Positions 8,291-16,439 of a stretch of DNA of 64,000 nucleotides are shown here, in pieces. Made by a program: the position numbers and the translations under genes. Source of the DNA: Umezawaea beigongshangensis (GTDB taxonomy: Bacteria; Actinomycetota; Actinomycetes; Mycobacteriales; Pseudonocardiaceae); NCBI RefSeq assembly GCF_016464305.1, contig NZ_JAEIOJ010000015.1, positions 47,048-111,047 on the forward strand, given 5' to 3'. The notes under the pieces were generated by a model. That model had not been told where the DNA came from, did no database searches, and was given only the letters and a program-made list of their open reading frames with translations. Every line of letters begins with the position of its first letter. The first letter of the stretch is position 1.

Positions 8291-9115
8291 ATGACCTGTC
8301 CCGGCACCTCCAGCGCGCCCAAGCTCGACTTCGGCGGCACCACGCCGTACGAGGACTACGTGCACGCCTCCGCGCTGCACACCCTCCAGCGGCAGTGGTC
8401 CGACGACCCGCGCGAGATGTCGTTCCTGATGATCACGCAGGTGATGGAGCTGTACTTCGGCCTGCTGGCGTTCGAGTGGCGGCAGACGCAGCGGGAGCTG
8501 CGGGCCGACGACCTGCGCGCCGCCGCGCGGACGCTGCGACGCAGCGAACTGCACCTCCAGGCCCTCGACGCGGCGTGGCGGCCGATCGCGCGGATGACGC
8601 CGCGGGAGTTCAACTCCTTCCGCGACGCGCTGGGCGAGGGTTCGGGCTTCCAGTCGGGGATGTACCGCGAGGTGGAGTTCCTGCTCGGGGAGAAGTCGGC
8701 GTCGATGCTGGTGCCGCACCGCGCGGTCCCGGCCGTGCACGCCGCGCTGGAGGTGTCGCTGCACTCGCGCAGCCTCTACGACGACGTGCTCGCCGCCCTG
8801 CTGCGCCGCGGCCACGCCGTGCCGGAGGAGGTGCTCGCGCGGGACCTGAGCAAGCCGTACGCGCCGGACGAGGGCGTCGAGCGGGTGTGGACGGAGATCT
8901 ACCGGGGCGACGCGAGCGACGAACTGGAACTGGGCGAGGCGCTGACCGACGTCGCGGAGGAGTTCACCCGCTGGCGGCACGACCACCTGCTGGCGACGCG
9001 GCGCGCGATGGGCGCCAAGGCGGGCACCGGCGGTTCGGCCGGGGTGGCCTGGCTGGAGAAGCGGGCGCAGCGCTCGATCTTCCCCGAGCTCTGGACCGCG
9101 AGGAGTCACGTGTGA
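8291..9115 (+). CDS. kynA: Tryptophan 2,3-dioxygenase family protein
   Basis: The 274-residue protein belongs to the haem-dependent tryptophan 2,3-dioxygenase family, which converts L-tryptophan to N-formylkynurenine. Family features are SFRDALGEGSGFQS, whose Arg contacts the substrate carboxylate, and RRAMGAKAGTGGSAG, which includes the conserved TGGS loop. The usual distal-pocket His-Gln is Thr-Gln here (FLMITQVMELYFG, Thr about residue 49). ATG 8291 has CCAGGA upstream; an in-frame ATG lies at 8282. The gene overlaps kynU. No kynurenine formamidase gene is adjacent. Confidence 0.85.
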   Translation: MTCPGTSSAPKLDFGGTTPYEDYVHASALHTLQRQWSDDPREMSFLMITQVMELYFGLLAFEWRQTQRELRADDLRAAARTLRRSELHLQALDAAWRPIARMTPREFNSFRDALGEGSGFQSGMYREVEFLLGEKSASMLVPHRAVPAVHAALEVSLHSRSLYDDVLAALLRRGHAVPEEVLARDLSKPYAPDEGVERVWTEIYRGDASDELELGEALTDVAEEFTRWRHDHLLATRRAMGAKAGTGGSAGVAWLEKRAQRSIFPELWTARSHV

Positions 9116-10296
9116 TCGACTCGGGTGTGGCCGCTCCCGCTCCCGCAGACCTGGACGCCGACGACCCGCTGGCGCCCGTGCGCGAGCTGTTCGACCTGGA
9201 CGACGACGTCGTCTACCTGGACGGCAACTCCCTCGGCGCACCGCCGCGCGCGGTGGCGGAGCGGATGCGGCACGTGGTGCGCGAGCAGTGGGGCCGCCGG
9301 TTGATCCGCGCCTGGTCGGAGGGCTGGTGGGACGCCCCGCTGCGGGTGGGCGACCGGATCGGCCGCCTCGTCGGAGCCGCGCCGGGCCAGGTCGTCGTGG
9401 GCGACTCGACGAGCGTGAACCTGTTCAAGGCCCTGGTCGGGGCGGTGCGCGCCAATCCGGGGCGCGACGAGATCGTGGTGGAAGCCTCGACGTTCCCCAC
9501 CGACGGCTACATCGCGCGCTCGGTGGCCGAGCTGACCGGGCACGCGCTGCGCCCGGTGCCGCCCGACGAGCTGGCCGGGGCGCTGTCCGAGCGGACGGCG
9601 GTCGTGCTGCTCAACCACGTCGACTACCGGACGGGCCGCCTGCTGGACGCGGCGGCGCTGACCGAGCAGGTGCACGCGGCGGGCGCGCTGGTGGTCTGGG
9701 ACCTCTGCCACAGCGCGGGCGTGCTGCCGGTCGAGCTGGACGCGCTGGGCGTGGACCTGGCCGTGGGCTGCACCTACAAGTTCCTCAACGGCGGGCCGGG
9801 AGCACCGGCGTTCCTGTACGTGCCGCACGCGGCGCAGGCGACGTTCTCGCAGCCGCTGACCGGCTGGGCGGGGCACCGCGAGCCGTTCGCGATGGAGGAG
9901 GGCTACGCGCCCGCCGGGGGTGTCGGGCGCGGCCGGGCGGGCACGCCCGACGTCCTGTCGATGCTCGCGCTGGACGCCGCCCTGGACGTGTGGGACGGCG
10001 TGGACCTGCGCGACGTGCGGGCCAAGGGGCTCGCGCTGACCGCGCTGTTCCGCGCGGCCGTGGAGGACCTGCCCGGCATCGGCGTGCTCACCCCGGCCGA
10101 CGAGTGGCGCGGTCACCAGATCTCGCTGCGCCACGCGGACGCCCGCGCGGTGGTGGGCGAGCTGGTCGAGCGGAACGTGATCGGCGACCACCGGCCGCCG
10201 GACGTGCTGCGGTTCGGCTTCGCGCCGCTGTACGTGCGGTACGCCGACGCGCAGCGGGCGGCGGAGGTGCTGGCCGACGTCCTGCGGACCCGCTGA
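9112..10296 (+). CDS. kynU: Kynureninase
   Basis: Kynureninase (394 residues) is a PLP enzyme that splits kynurenine into anthranilate and alanine. LDGNSLGAPP at the start, the aspartate in WDLCHSAGVLPVE and the PLP lysine in GCTYKFLNGGPGAP all match the family. GTG 9112 overlaps the kynA stop (GTGA), so translation is coupled. In actinomycetes such a kynA-kynU pair can serve tryptophan breakdown or supply anthranilate for secondary metabolism. Nothing else in the window decides which. Confidence 0.93.
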   Translation: MIDSGVAAPAPADLDADDPLAPVRELFDLDDDVVYLDGNSLGAPPRAVAERMRHVVREQWGRRLIRAWSEGWWDAPLRVGDRIGRLVGAAPGQVVVGDSTSVNLFKALVGAVRANPGRDEIVVEASTFPTDGYIARSVAELTGHALRPVPPDELAGALSERTAVVLLNHVDYRTGRLLDAAALTEQVHAAGALVVWDLCHSAGVLPVELDALGVDLAVGCTYKFLNGGPGAPAFLYVPHAAQATFSQPLTGWAGHREPFAMEEGYAPAGGVGRGRAGTPDVLSMLALDAALDVWDGVDLRDVRAKGLALTALFRAAVEDLPGIGVLTPADEWRGHQISLRHADARAVVGELVERNVIGDHRPPDVLRFGFAPLYVRYADAQRAAEVLADVLRTR

Positions 10297-10383
10297 CGTG
10301 TGAGCCGCGACACACCGTGCGATGTTCTGCTGCCCCCGCGGCGTCTTGAGGTCGACGACGACGCCGAGCAGGGGAGGACGACC

Positions 10384-10635
10384 GTGGGAACCCGCACCGG
10401 AGCCGTGGCGGCGGACGGCGCGTCCCCCGACGTCGACGTGGTGACGCCGGGCACCGCTGACGAGGTGACGCTGGACGAGTCGCGCCCGGAGCACGTCCAC
10501 GTCGCCTCGCCCGGACTGCCCGCCGTCTCGGCGACGTTCGACCTGCCCTCCGACGCCGCGGACACGGCCGTGCGGGTGCCGTGGCCGAGCAGCGTCACCG
10601 GTCGGTCCGCACCGGCAGCGCGATGGGCGGCGTGA
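10384..10635 (+). CDS. Small acidic hypothetical protein
   Basis: An 83-residue ORF starts at GTG 10384 behind a strong AGGGGAGG site. Codon third positions are almost all G or C, as in neighbouring genes, which supports coding. The product is rich in Asp, Val, Ala and Pro, without Cys, membrane segments or a recognisable domain. A hairpin follows at 10651-10683. The family was not recognised. It could be cotranscribed with kynU, 87 bases upstream. Confidence 0.45.
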   Translation: MGTRTGAVAADGASPDVDVVTPGTADEVTLDESRPEHVHVASPGLPAVSATFDLPSDAADTAVRVPWPSSVTGRSAPAARWAA

Positions 10636-10650
10636 GCTGACAGCGTTGTC

Positions 10651-10683
10651 GTCCCGAAGGGCCTCCGCGCGGCTCCTCGGGAC
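10651..10683 (+). terminator. Hairpin after the small ORF
   Basis: GTCCCGAAGG (10651-10660) pairs with CCTCGGGAC (10675-10683) with one bulged A, and GCC/GGC extends the stem inward. There is no T-run, as is usual for terminators of GC-rich actinomycetes. Confidence 0.5.
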
Positions 10684-10745
10684 GGGAGCGGGCACCGGGC
10701 CGGGGGACAGTGGCCCGACACGAACCACGAGGGGGAAGGACGATC

Positions 10746-11303
10746 ATGTCCGTCAGGACGAGGAACGCGGTGGCGCTGGTCGCGGCGTGGGCGGCGCTGA
10801 CCGCGTGCACGTCGGTCTCCGGCGGTAGCCCGACCGCGCAGGACGAGCAGCCGGCCAGCCGCGACGGCGGATCGTCCTCGGCCACCGGCACGGCGTCCGC
10901 CGGTCCCGCCCCGTGCGGGTCCAAGCAGCTCGACGTGACGACGGCGGCGGTGCAGTCCCAGCAGATGGGCGTGGAGCTGTTCGAGATCCGCTTCACCGCG
11001 AAGGCGGGCGCGACCTGCACGCTCGTGGGCGCGCCGGACGACCTGATCTTCCAGAAGGGGACCTCCCCGCTCGGCGTCGACCAGGCCCCGGACGGGCCGG
11101 AGCCCGCGGAGAGCGTCGTGGTCACCGCGGACAGCCCGAAGGCGGTCTACGTGAGCGCGCCGTCGCCGGAGGAGGCCGGTGCGCAGGCATCTCGGGTCAC
11201 GTTCACCCTGCCGGGCGGCAACGGCGACGCCGTCACCGTCGCCTGGCCGGGCGATGTCAACGGTCCCGTGCGCGCCTCCAGGGTGGGCGACGTCGTCGGC
11301 TGA
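10746..11303 (+). CDS. Lipoprotein with DUF4232-like domain
   Basis: This 185-residue protein has a type II signal peptide ending in the lipobox LTAC, a Ser/Thr/Gly-rich linker and a domain of about 130 residues resembling DUF4232. That family is common in actinomycete lipoproteins and has no known activity. A Cys pair (APCGSKQL and ATCTLVG) probably forms a disulfide. The ribosome site GGGGGAAGGA precedes ATG 10746. It converges on the gene at 11314-12045 with only 10 bases between them. Confidence 0.75.
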   Translation: MSVRTRNAVALVAAWAALTACTSVSGGSPTAQDEQPASRDGGSSSATGTASAGPAPCGSKQLDVTTAAVQSQQMGVELFEIRFTAKAGATCTLVGAPDDLIFQKGTSPLGVDQAPDGPEPAESVVVTADSPKAVYVSAPSPEEAGAQASRVTFTLPGGNGDAVTVAWPGDVNGPVRASRVGDVVG

Positions 11304-11313
11304 CCGGGTCCGC

Positions 11314-12045
11314 TCAGGACACGGCGGCGTCGGCGATGCTCGTCGCCTCGCGGGCCCCGGCGACCAGCGCCTCGCACACGAACACGATCCAGCGGGTCAG
11401 GCCCTCCGGTTCGCCGCTCGCGAAGGCCGCGGACGCCGCCTCGTACTCGGCGGCACGCCGCAGGCAGGCCACCTCCGGCACGCCGAGCCCCTTGGGGTCG
11501 GTGCCGCTGACGATCGAGGTGAGCCGGGCCGCGGCGCGGGCGACGACGCCGCCCGCCACGTCGAACGGCGCGAGGCCGAGCAGCTCGCCGTGCACCACCG
11601 CCACGAGCAGCGGACCGGGCACGCGGGTGCCACCGGTGACCAGACCGGCCAGCAGGTCGAGCCGCTGCGACACGCCGGGCGCGGTGCGCGGGCGGCCAAG
11701 GTCGCCGTCGGCGACGAGGTCGGCGGCGGCCAGCACGTGCAGCCGCGCCAGCGCCTGGAGGGGTGCTCGCTGCCAGGTGGAGGACAGCACGCCGAGCGAC
11801 TCGGCGACGCGCAGCGACCCGGCGAGCACGGGGTCGGAGACCTCTCCGTGCTCGGGGATCTCCGTGCTCCCGCCCTCCAGCGCGGCGGACGCGCGGGCGG
11901 CGCGCACGGACGCCTCGGCCGCCGTGGTGGCCCAGCCCCGCAGGTTCTGGCGGTGCCGGTGCACCTGGAAGACGGCGTCCTTCGCCCCGTTCACGGCGTC
12001 GGCGACGCCGGGCAGGTCGAGCAGCGGTGCCAGCGGATCGGTCAC
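11314..12045 (-). CDS. Fic-like protein with a degenerate catalytic motif
   Basis: The 243-residue protein is all-helical in character and follows the layout of Fic (AMP-transferase) proteins. SAALEGG sits where many Fic proteins have their S/T-x-x-x-E-G inhibitory segment. HGELLGLAPFDVAGGVVARA aligns with the HxFxDGNGRxxR core, but the His is Ala and GNGR is AGGV. Such a protein should not transfer AMP. Members of this family in actinomycetes are often labelled oxidoreductase without basis. GTG 12045 is chosen because TACTGT lies 8 bases upstream on the same strand, consistent with a leaderless message. It is divergent from acsA. Confidence 0.6.
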   Translation of the reverse strand: MTDPLAPLLDLPGVADAVNGAKDAVFQVHRHRQNLRGWATTAAEASVRAARASAALEGGSTEIPEHGEVSDPVLAGSLRVAESLGVLSSTWQRAPLQALARLHVLAAADLVADGDLGRPRTAPGVSQRLDLLAGLVTGGTRVPGPLLVAVVHGELLGLAPFDVAGGVVARAAARLTSIVSGTDPKGLGVPEVACLRRAAEYEAASAAFASGEPEGLTRWIVFVCEALVAGAREATSIADAAVS

Positions 12046-12580
12046 GGCGGGGCACAGTACCCGCGTCCGAAGCGGCCTGCTGACATCGCCCGGACGTGGC
12101 CGTTCTCCGAGGGCCACCGACGGATCGGCGCCGGGCACGAGCGCACGGCCCCCGAACACCGCGGCCGAGCTGACGTCGCTCACCAGGGCGTTCGCCGTGC
12201 TGGGCGCGCACCGCGCCGGGTGGCGCACCGCGTCCGCGAGGACGGTTCGCTGCGCGACACCGTCGTCCCCTCCGGCACGGCGACCGAGCGGCCCGACGTG
12301 CGGGAACGGCTCGCGGCCCGGCTCGGGCGGCCCGCGCTCGCGTGAGCCGTGCCGCTGGTCGCAGTGCACGTGTCGTTCAGCCGCATCCCGGCCACGACCG
12401 GGTGGCACACGGCGGCGGAGCCGGGTTACACAGTTGTCCACGCGTTTCGGGTGAACGCGGGCAGCCGCTCAGATTGGTCTGAACCTTTCTGGTCCACTGC
12501 CCTGTCGGAGCGGGCTCCGTCGCACTACGTTCGTCACCGAGTCGCACGGACTGGCGAGCCATTCAGGAGGTCTGAGCACC
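12046..12580. other. Intergenic region between the Fic-like gene and acsA
   Basis: This 535-base gap holds the Fic-like gene's promoter (TACTGT on the minus strand), a possible coding remnant on the plus strand and the acsA promoter area. In the remnant, one frame near 12160-12225 reads ELTSLTRAFAVLGAHRAG and another, ending at 12345, reads VREDGSLRDTVVPSGTATER. They look like one gene tail broken by a frameshift, but no family was recognised. A palindromic GGTCTGAACC element lies at 12473-12488. Confidence 0.4.
12473..12488 (+). promoter_or_regulatory. DasR/GntR-like element upstream of acsA
   Basis: ATTGGTCTGAACCTTT matches the DasR-responsive consensus (A-C/G-TGGTCTAGACCA-G/C-T) at about 11 of 16 positions and keeps the GGTCT/ACC half sites. 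It lies about 93 bases before the acsA start. DasR senses amino-sugar phosphates, which would link acetate activation to the murein-salvage cluster upstream. That link is inference. Confidence 0.35.
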
Positions 12581-14569
12581 ATGACCCAGTCGCACGACCA
12601 GGGCGCCACCCTGGACAACCTGCTGAACGAGAGCAGGACGTTCCCGCCGAGCGAGGAGTTCGCCTCGCAGGCCAACGCGACCGCCGAGCTGTACGACCGG
12701 GCGAGCGCCGACCGGGAGGCGTTCTGGGCCGAGCAGGCCGACCGGCTGCACTGGGACACGCGGTGGAACCAGGTGCTCGACTGGTCGGACCCGCCGTTCG
12801 CGAAGTGGTTCGTCGGCGGCAAGCTCAACGTCGCCTACAACTGCGTCGACCGGCACGTCGAGTCCGGTCACGGCGACCAGGTCGCCGTCCACTGGGAGGG
12901 CGAGCCCGGCGACAGCCGCGCCATCACCTACGCCGAGCTCCAGCGCGAGGTGTCGAAGGCCGCCAACGCCCTGACGTCGCTGGGTCTGGAGGCCGGCGAC
13001 CGCGTCGCGATCTACATGCCGATGATCCCCGAGGCGATCTTCTCGATCCTCGCCGTGGCACGGCTGGGCGCGACGCACTCCGTGGTCTTCGCCGGGTTCT
13101 CCGCCGAGGCGCTGCGCACCCGCATCGAGGACGCCTCCGCGAAGCTCGTGATCACCACCGACGGCCAGTACCGGCGCGGCAAGCCCGTCGGCATCAAGGG
13201 CGCCGTGGACGAGGCCGTCGCCAAGACGTCCAGCGTCACCAACGTGATCGTCGTGAAGCGCACCGAGTCCGACGTGGAGTGGACGCAGGGCCGCGACCTG
13301 TGGTGGCACGACGTGGTCGACGCCCAGTCCGACCAGCACACGCCCGAGGCGTTCGACTCCGAGCACCCGCTGTTCATCCTCTACACGTCGGGCACGACGG
13401 GGAAGCCCAAGGGCATCCTGCACACCTCGGGCGGCTACCTCACGCAGGCCGCGTACACGCACGACGTGGTGTTCGACCTCAAGCCCGACAGCGACGTGTA
13501 CTGGTGCACCGCCGACATCGGCTGGGTCACCGGGCACAGCTACATCGTCTACGGGCCGCTGGCCAACCGCGTGACGCAGGTCGTCTACGAGGGCACTCCC
13601 AACACGCCGCACGAGGGCAGGCACTGGGAGATCGTCCAGAAGTACGGCGTGTCCATCTACTACACGGCGCCGACGCTGATCCGCACGTTCATGAAGTGGG
13701 GCGCGGACATCCCCGCGAGGTACGACCTGTCGTCGCTGCGCGTGCTGGGCAGCGTCGGCGAGCCGATCAACCCCGAGGCGTGGATCTGGTACCGCGAGCA
13801 CGTCGGCGCGAGCCGCACGCCGATCGTGGACACGTGGTGGCAGACCGAGACCGGCGCCATCATGATCTCGCCGCTGCCCGGCGTGATCTCCGCGAAGCCC
13901 GGCTCGGCGCAGCGGCCGCTGCCCGGCATCAGCGCGAAGGTCGTGGACGAGCAGGGCGTCGAGGTCGCGCACGGCGGTGGCGGCTACCTCGTGCTCGACC
14001 AGCCGTGGCCGTCGATGCTGCGCGGCATCTGGGGCGACGAGGCGCGCTACCGCGACACCTACTGGTCGCGGTTCGGCGAGGAGGGCTTCTACTTCGCCGG
14101 TGACGGCGCCAAGTACGACTCGGACGGCGACGTCTGGCTGCTCGGCCGGGTGGACGACGTGATGAACGTGTCCGGGCACCGCATCTCGACCACCGAGGTC
14201 GAGTCGGCGCTCGTGTCGCACCCGACCGTGGCCGAGGCCGCCGTCGTCGGAGCGTCGGACCCGACCACGGGTCAGGGCATCGTCGCGTTCGTCATCCTGC
14301 GCGGCGGCGTCCCGCAGGACACGTCGTCCGGCGAGGAGGCGATCAAGGCGCTGCGCGAGCACGTGGCGAAGGAGATCGGCCCGATCGCGAAGCCCCGGCA
14401 GATCATGGTCGTGCCCGAGCTGCCGAAGACCCGCTCCGGCAAGATCATGCGCCGCCTGCTGCGCGACGTGGCGGAGAACCGCGAGGTCGGCGACGTCACG
14501 ACGCTGGCGGACTCGTCGGTCATGGACCTGATCTCGACGGGTCTGAAGAAGGGGTCCGGCGAGGACTGA
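12581..14569 (+). CDS. acsA: Acetyl-CoA synthetase (AMP-forming)
   Basis: This 662-residue enzyme activates acetate to acetyl-CoA via acetyl-AMP in the cytoplasm. The ATP-binding P-loop motif YTSGTTGKPKG is at about residue 267, TWWQTETG is present, and the C-terminal PKTRSGKIMRR (near residue 620) carries the catalytic Lys that is acetylated to switch the enzyme off. Length and N-terminus match canonical Acs. ATG 12581 follows CAGGAGG. Its neighbours nhaA, the holin-like gene, ephE and marP follow the M. tuberculosis Rv3667-3671 region. A hairpin terminator follows it. Confidence 0.96.
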   Translation: MTQSHDQGATLDNLLNESRTFPPSEEFASQANATAELYDRASADREAFWAEQADRLHWDTRWNQVLDWSDPPFAKWFVGGKLNVAYNCVDRHVESGHGDQVAVHWEGEPGDSRAITYAELQREVSKAANALTSLGLEAGDRVAIYMPMIPEAIFSILAVARLGATHSVVFAGFSAEALRTRIEDASAKLVITTDGQYRRGKPVGIKGAVDEAVAKTSSVTNVIVVKRTESDVEWTQGRDLWWHDVVDAQSDQHTPEAFDSEHPLFILYTSGTTGKPKGILHTSGGYLTQAAYTHDVVFDLKPDSDVYWCTADIGWVTGHSYIVYGPLANRVTQVVYEGTPNTPHEGRHWEIVQKYGVSIYYTAPTLIRTFMKWGADIPARYDLSSLRVLGSVGEPINPEAWIWYREHVGASRTPIVDTWWQTETGAIMISPLPGVISAKPGSAQRPLPGISAKVVDEQGVEVAHGGGGYLVLDQPWPSMLRGIWGDEARYRDTYWSRFGEEGFYFAGDGAKYDSDGDVWLLGRVDDVMNVSGHRISTTEVESALVSHPTVAEAAVVGASDPTTGQGIVAFVILRGGVPQDTSSGEEAIKALREHVAKEIGPIAKPRQIMVVPELPKTRSGKIMRRLLRDVAENREVGDVTTLADSSVMDLISTGLKKGSGED

Positions 14570-14576
14570 TCCCGCT

Positions 14577-14615
14577 CCGCGAGAGGCGTCCCGGCCGTCG
14601 GGACGCCCCTCGCGG
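14577..14615 (+). terminator. Hairpin terminator after acsA
   Basis: A stem of about 16 bp (CCGCGAG-A-GGCGTCCCG with CGGGACGCC-C-CTCGCGG) has a short loop and one mismatch. It lies 8 bases after the acsA stop and has no T-run. Confidence 0.75.
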
Positions 14616-14694
14616 ACGAGTGGGTTAGGGTTACCGGCAGGTGCGCCGGGAAGTCTGGTCGGCAGTTCTGTCGCCACACCCTGGAGCCGATGAC

Positions 14695-15903
14695 GTGAAC
14701 CGCCCTCAGCAGGTCGCCGCCGAGTTCGCCCGCTACCTGCGCACCGAGACCACCGGCGGGCTGATCCTGCTGGGCGCCACCGCCGTCGCCCTGCTGTGGG
14801 CGAACTCCCCGGCCGGCCCCCTCTACGAGGCGATCCGCGACTTCCACGTCGGCCCGGCGTCGCTGCACCTGGACCTGTCGATCGGCGACTGGGCCAAGGA
14901 CGGCCTGCTCGCGATCTTCTTCTTCGTGGCCGGTCTGGAGCTCAAGCGCGAACTCATCCTGGGCGAGCTGTCCGACCTCCGAGCGGCGGCCCTCCCGGTG
15001 ATCGCCGCGGTGGGCGGCATGGTCGTCCCGGCGCTGGTCGCGCTGGCCGTCGGCTGGGGCGAGCCCGGGATCGAACGGGCGTGGGCAATCCCCGTCGCCA
15101 CGGACATCGCCTTCGCCCTCGGCGTCCTCGCGATCACCTCGTCCGGGCTGCCCAGCGGCCTGCGGGTGTTCCTGCTCAGCCTCGCCGTCGTCGACGACCT
15201 GGGCGCGATCCTCGTCATCGCGGTCCTGTTCACCTCGACGTTCGACCTGCTGGCCGCCGCCGGGGCGGTGCTGCTGCTCGTCCTCTACCGGTACCTCCAG
15301 CACAAGCGGGTGACGACTCCCCTGCTGTACGTGCCCATCGCCGTGGCCACCTGGGCGCTCGTGCACGCCGCCGGTGTGCACGCCACGATCGCCGGCGTGG
15401 CGCTGGCCCTGCTCACCCGCACCACGAAGGACCCCGGCGAGCACGAGTGCCCGGCCGTGCGCCTGGAGCACCGCCTCCAGCCCTGGTCCGCCGGGCTGGC
15501 CGTGCCGGTGTTCGCGCTGTTCGCGGCCGGGGTCCCGATCGGCGCGGAGGCCCTGCGCAGCACGTTCACCTCGCCCGTCCCGCTCGCCGTGCTGCTCGGT
15601 CTGGTCGTGGGCAAGGTCGTCGGCATCGTGGCGGCCTCCGCGCTGGCCGTCCTGCTCGGGCTCGCCGTGTGGCCGCGCGGCGCGGGACCGCGCGACGTCG
15701 TGGCGGTGGCGATGCTCGGCGGCGTCGGCTTCACCGTGAGCCTGCTCATCGCCGACCTCGCGCTCGACGGCGAGGCCGCCGAGCAGGCCAAGGCCGCCGT
15801 GCTCGTCGCCTCGCTCGTGGCCTCCCTCCTCGCCGCCGTCCTGCTGGTCCGGCGCAGCCGGGCGCACCAGCGCGCCGACGACGAGGACGACACGGACGCG
15901 TGA
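14695..15903 (+). CDS. nhaA: Na+/H+ antiporter NhaA
   Basis: This 402-residue inner-membrane antiporter exchanges Na+ or Li+ for protons. About 11-12 hydrophobic segments are visible, and the paired transport aspartates lie in LAVVDDLGAILVI. Other family blocks are FFFVAGLELKRELILGEL, ATDIAFALGVLA and GGVGFTVSLLIADLA. GTG 14695 has GGAG upstream. An in-frame GTG at 14641, 9 bases after TAGGGT, could serve as a leaderless start and would add 18 residues. The soluble tail is short and acidic (DDEDDTDA). Confidence 0.93.
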   Translation: MNRPQQVAAEFARYLRTETTGGLILLGATAVALLWANSPAGPLYEAIRDFHVGPASLHLDLSIGDWAKDGLLAIFFFVAGLELKRELILGELSDLRAAALPVIAAVGGMVVPALVALAVGWGEPGIERAWAIPVATDIAFALGVLAITSSGLPSGLRVFLLSLAVVDDLGAILVIAVLFTSTFDLLAAAGAVLLLVLYRYLQHKRVTTPLLYVPIAVATWALVHAAGVHATIAGVALALLTRTTKDPGEHECPAVRLEHRLQPWSAGLAVPVFALFAAGVPIGAEALRSTFTSPVPLAVLLGLVVGKVVGIVAASALAVLLGLAVWPRGAGPRDVVAVAMLGGVGFTVSLLIADLALDGEAAEQAKAAVLVASLVASLLAAVLLVRRSRAHQRADDEDDTDA

Positions 15904-15975
15904 TCCCCCGGTCGGAGCGCCCGGCCACCGTGCGCATGGCACGATGACCGGGTGACCAGCGCGAGGGAGAACGCA

Positions 15976-16431
15976 GTGGGCAACGGCCGCGACGGGTTGC
16001 CGCCGGTTCCGTCGATTCCGCTGACCGCGGAGGATCTGGAGCAGGTGGTGGGCGAGACGTCGATCGGCGGTCTCGTCCGCGACGCCACGGCGCACCTGTC
16101 CACCCTGGTCAGAGCAGAGGTGGAGCTCGCGAGGTCCGAGGTCGCCGCGGAGATCAAGAAGGGTGTGCGGGGCAGCGTCTACTTCATCGTCGCGCTGACG
16201 GTGCTGCTGTTCAGCCTGTTCTTCTTCTTCCTCGCCCTCGGGTTCCTGGGTTCGGACCTGGGGCTGCCCCTGTCGGCGTCCTTCGCCATCGTCTTCGTGC
16301 TGATGCTGCTGATCACCGCGGCGTTCGGCTTCCTGGGCTACAAGAAGGTGCGCAAGCTCAAGGCTCCGGAGAAGACCATCTCCTCGGCCAGGGACACCGT
16401 GGCCACCCTGCGGCACCGCGACGGCCGCTGA
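15976..16431 (+). CDS. Holin-X/DUF1469-type membrane protein (Rv3669-like)
   Basis: A small membrane protein of 151 residues. A soluble N-terminal part with helix-forming repeats (LVRAEVELARSEVAAEIKKG) precedes two strong hydrophobic segments (around residues 65-85 and 95-115), and the C-terminus is basic. It matches the phage-holin-superfamily-III/DUF1469 family found in this position next to ephE and marP in mycobacteria. GTG 15976 has GAGGGAG in front. GTG 15952, 8 codons upstream, could be a leaderless start after CACGAT. Its role in the envelope is unknown. Confidence 0.75.
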   Translation: MGNGRDGLPPVPSIPLTAEDLEQVVGETSIGGLVRDATAHLSTLVRAEVELARSEVAAEIKKGVRGSVYFIVALTVLLFSLFFFFLALGFLGSDLGLPLSASFAIVFVLMLLITAAFGFLGYKKVRKLKAPEKTISSARDTVATLRHRDGR

Positions 16432-16439
16432 GCGTTCCG

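Noticed and set aside
10113..10721. Minus-strand ORF opposite kynU end and the small acidic gene
   Set aside because: Its codon third positions and Ser/Arg-rich product are those of an antisense shadow. The plus-strand ORF 10384-10635 has the better ribosome site and codon pattern.
12157..12345. Possible small gene or gene tail before acsA
   Set aside because: Protein-like stretches occur in two frames without a start, ribosome site or recognised family. It is noted only in the intergenic entry.
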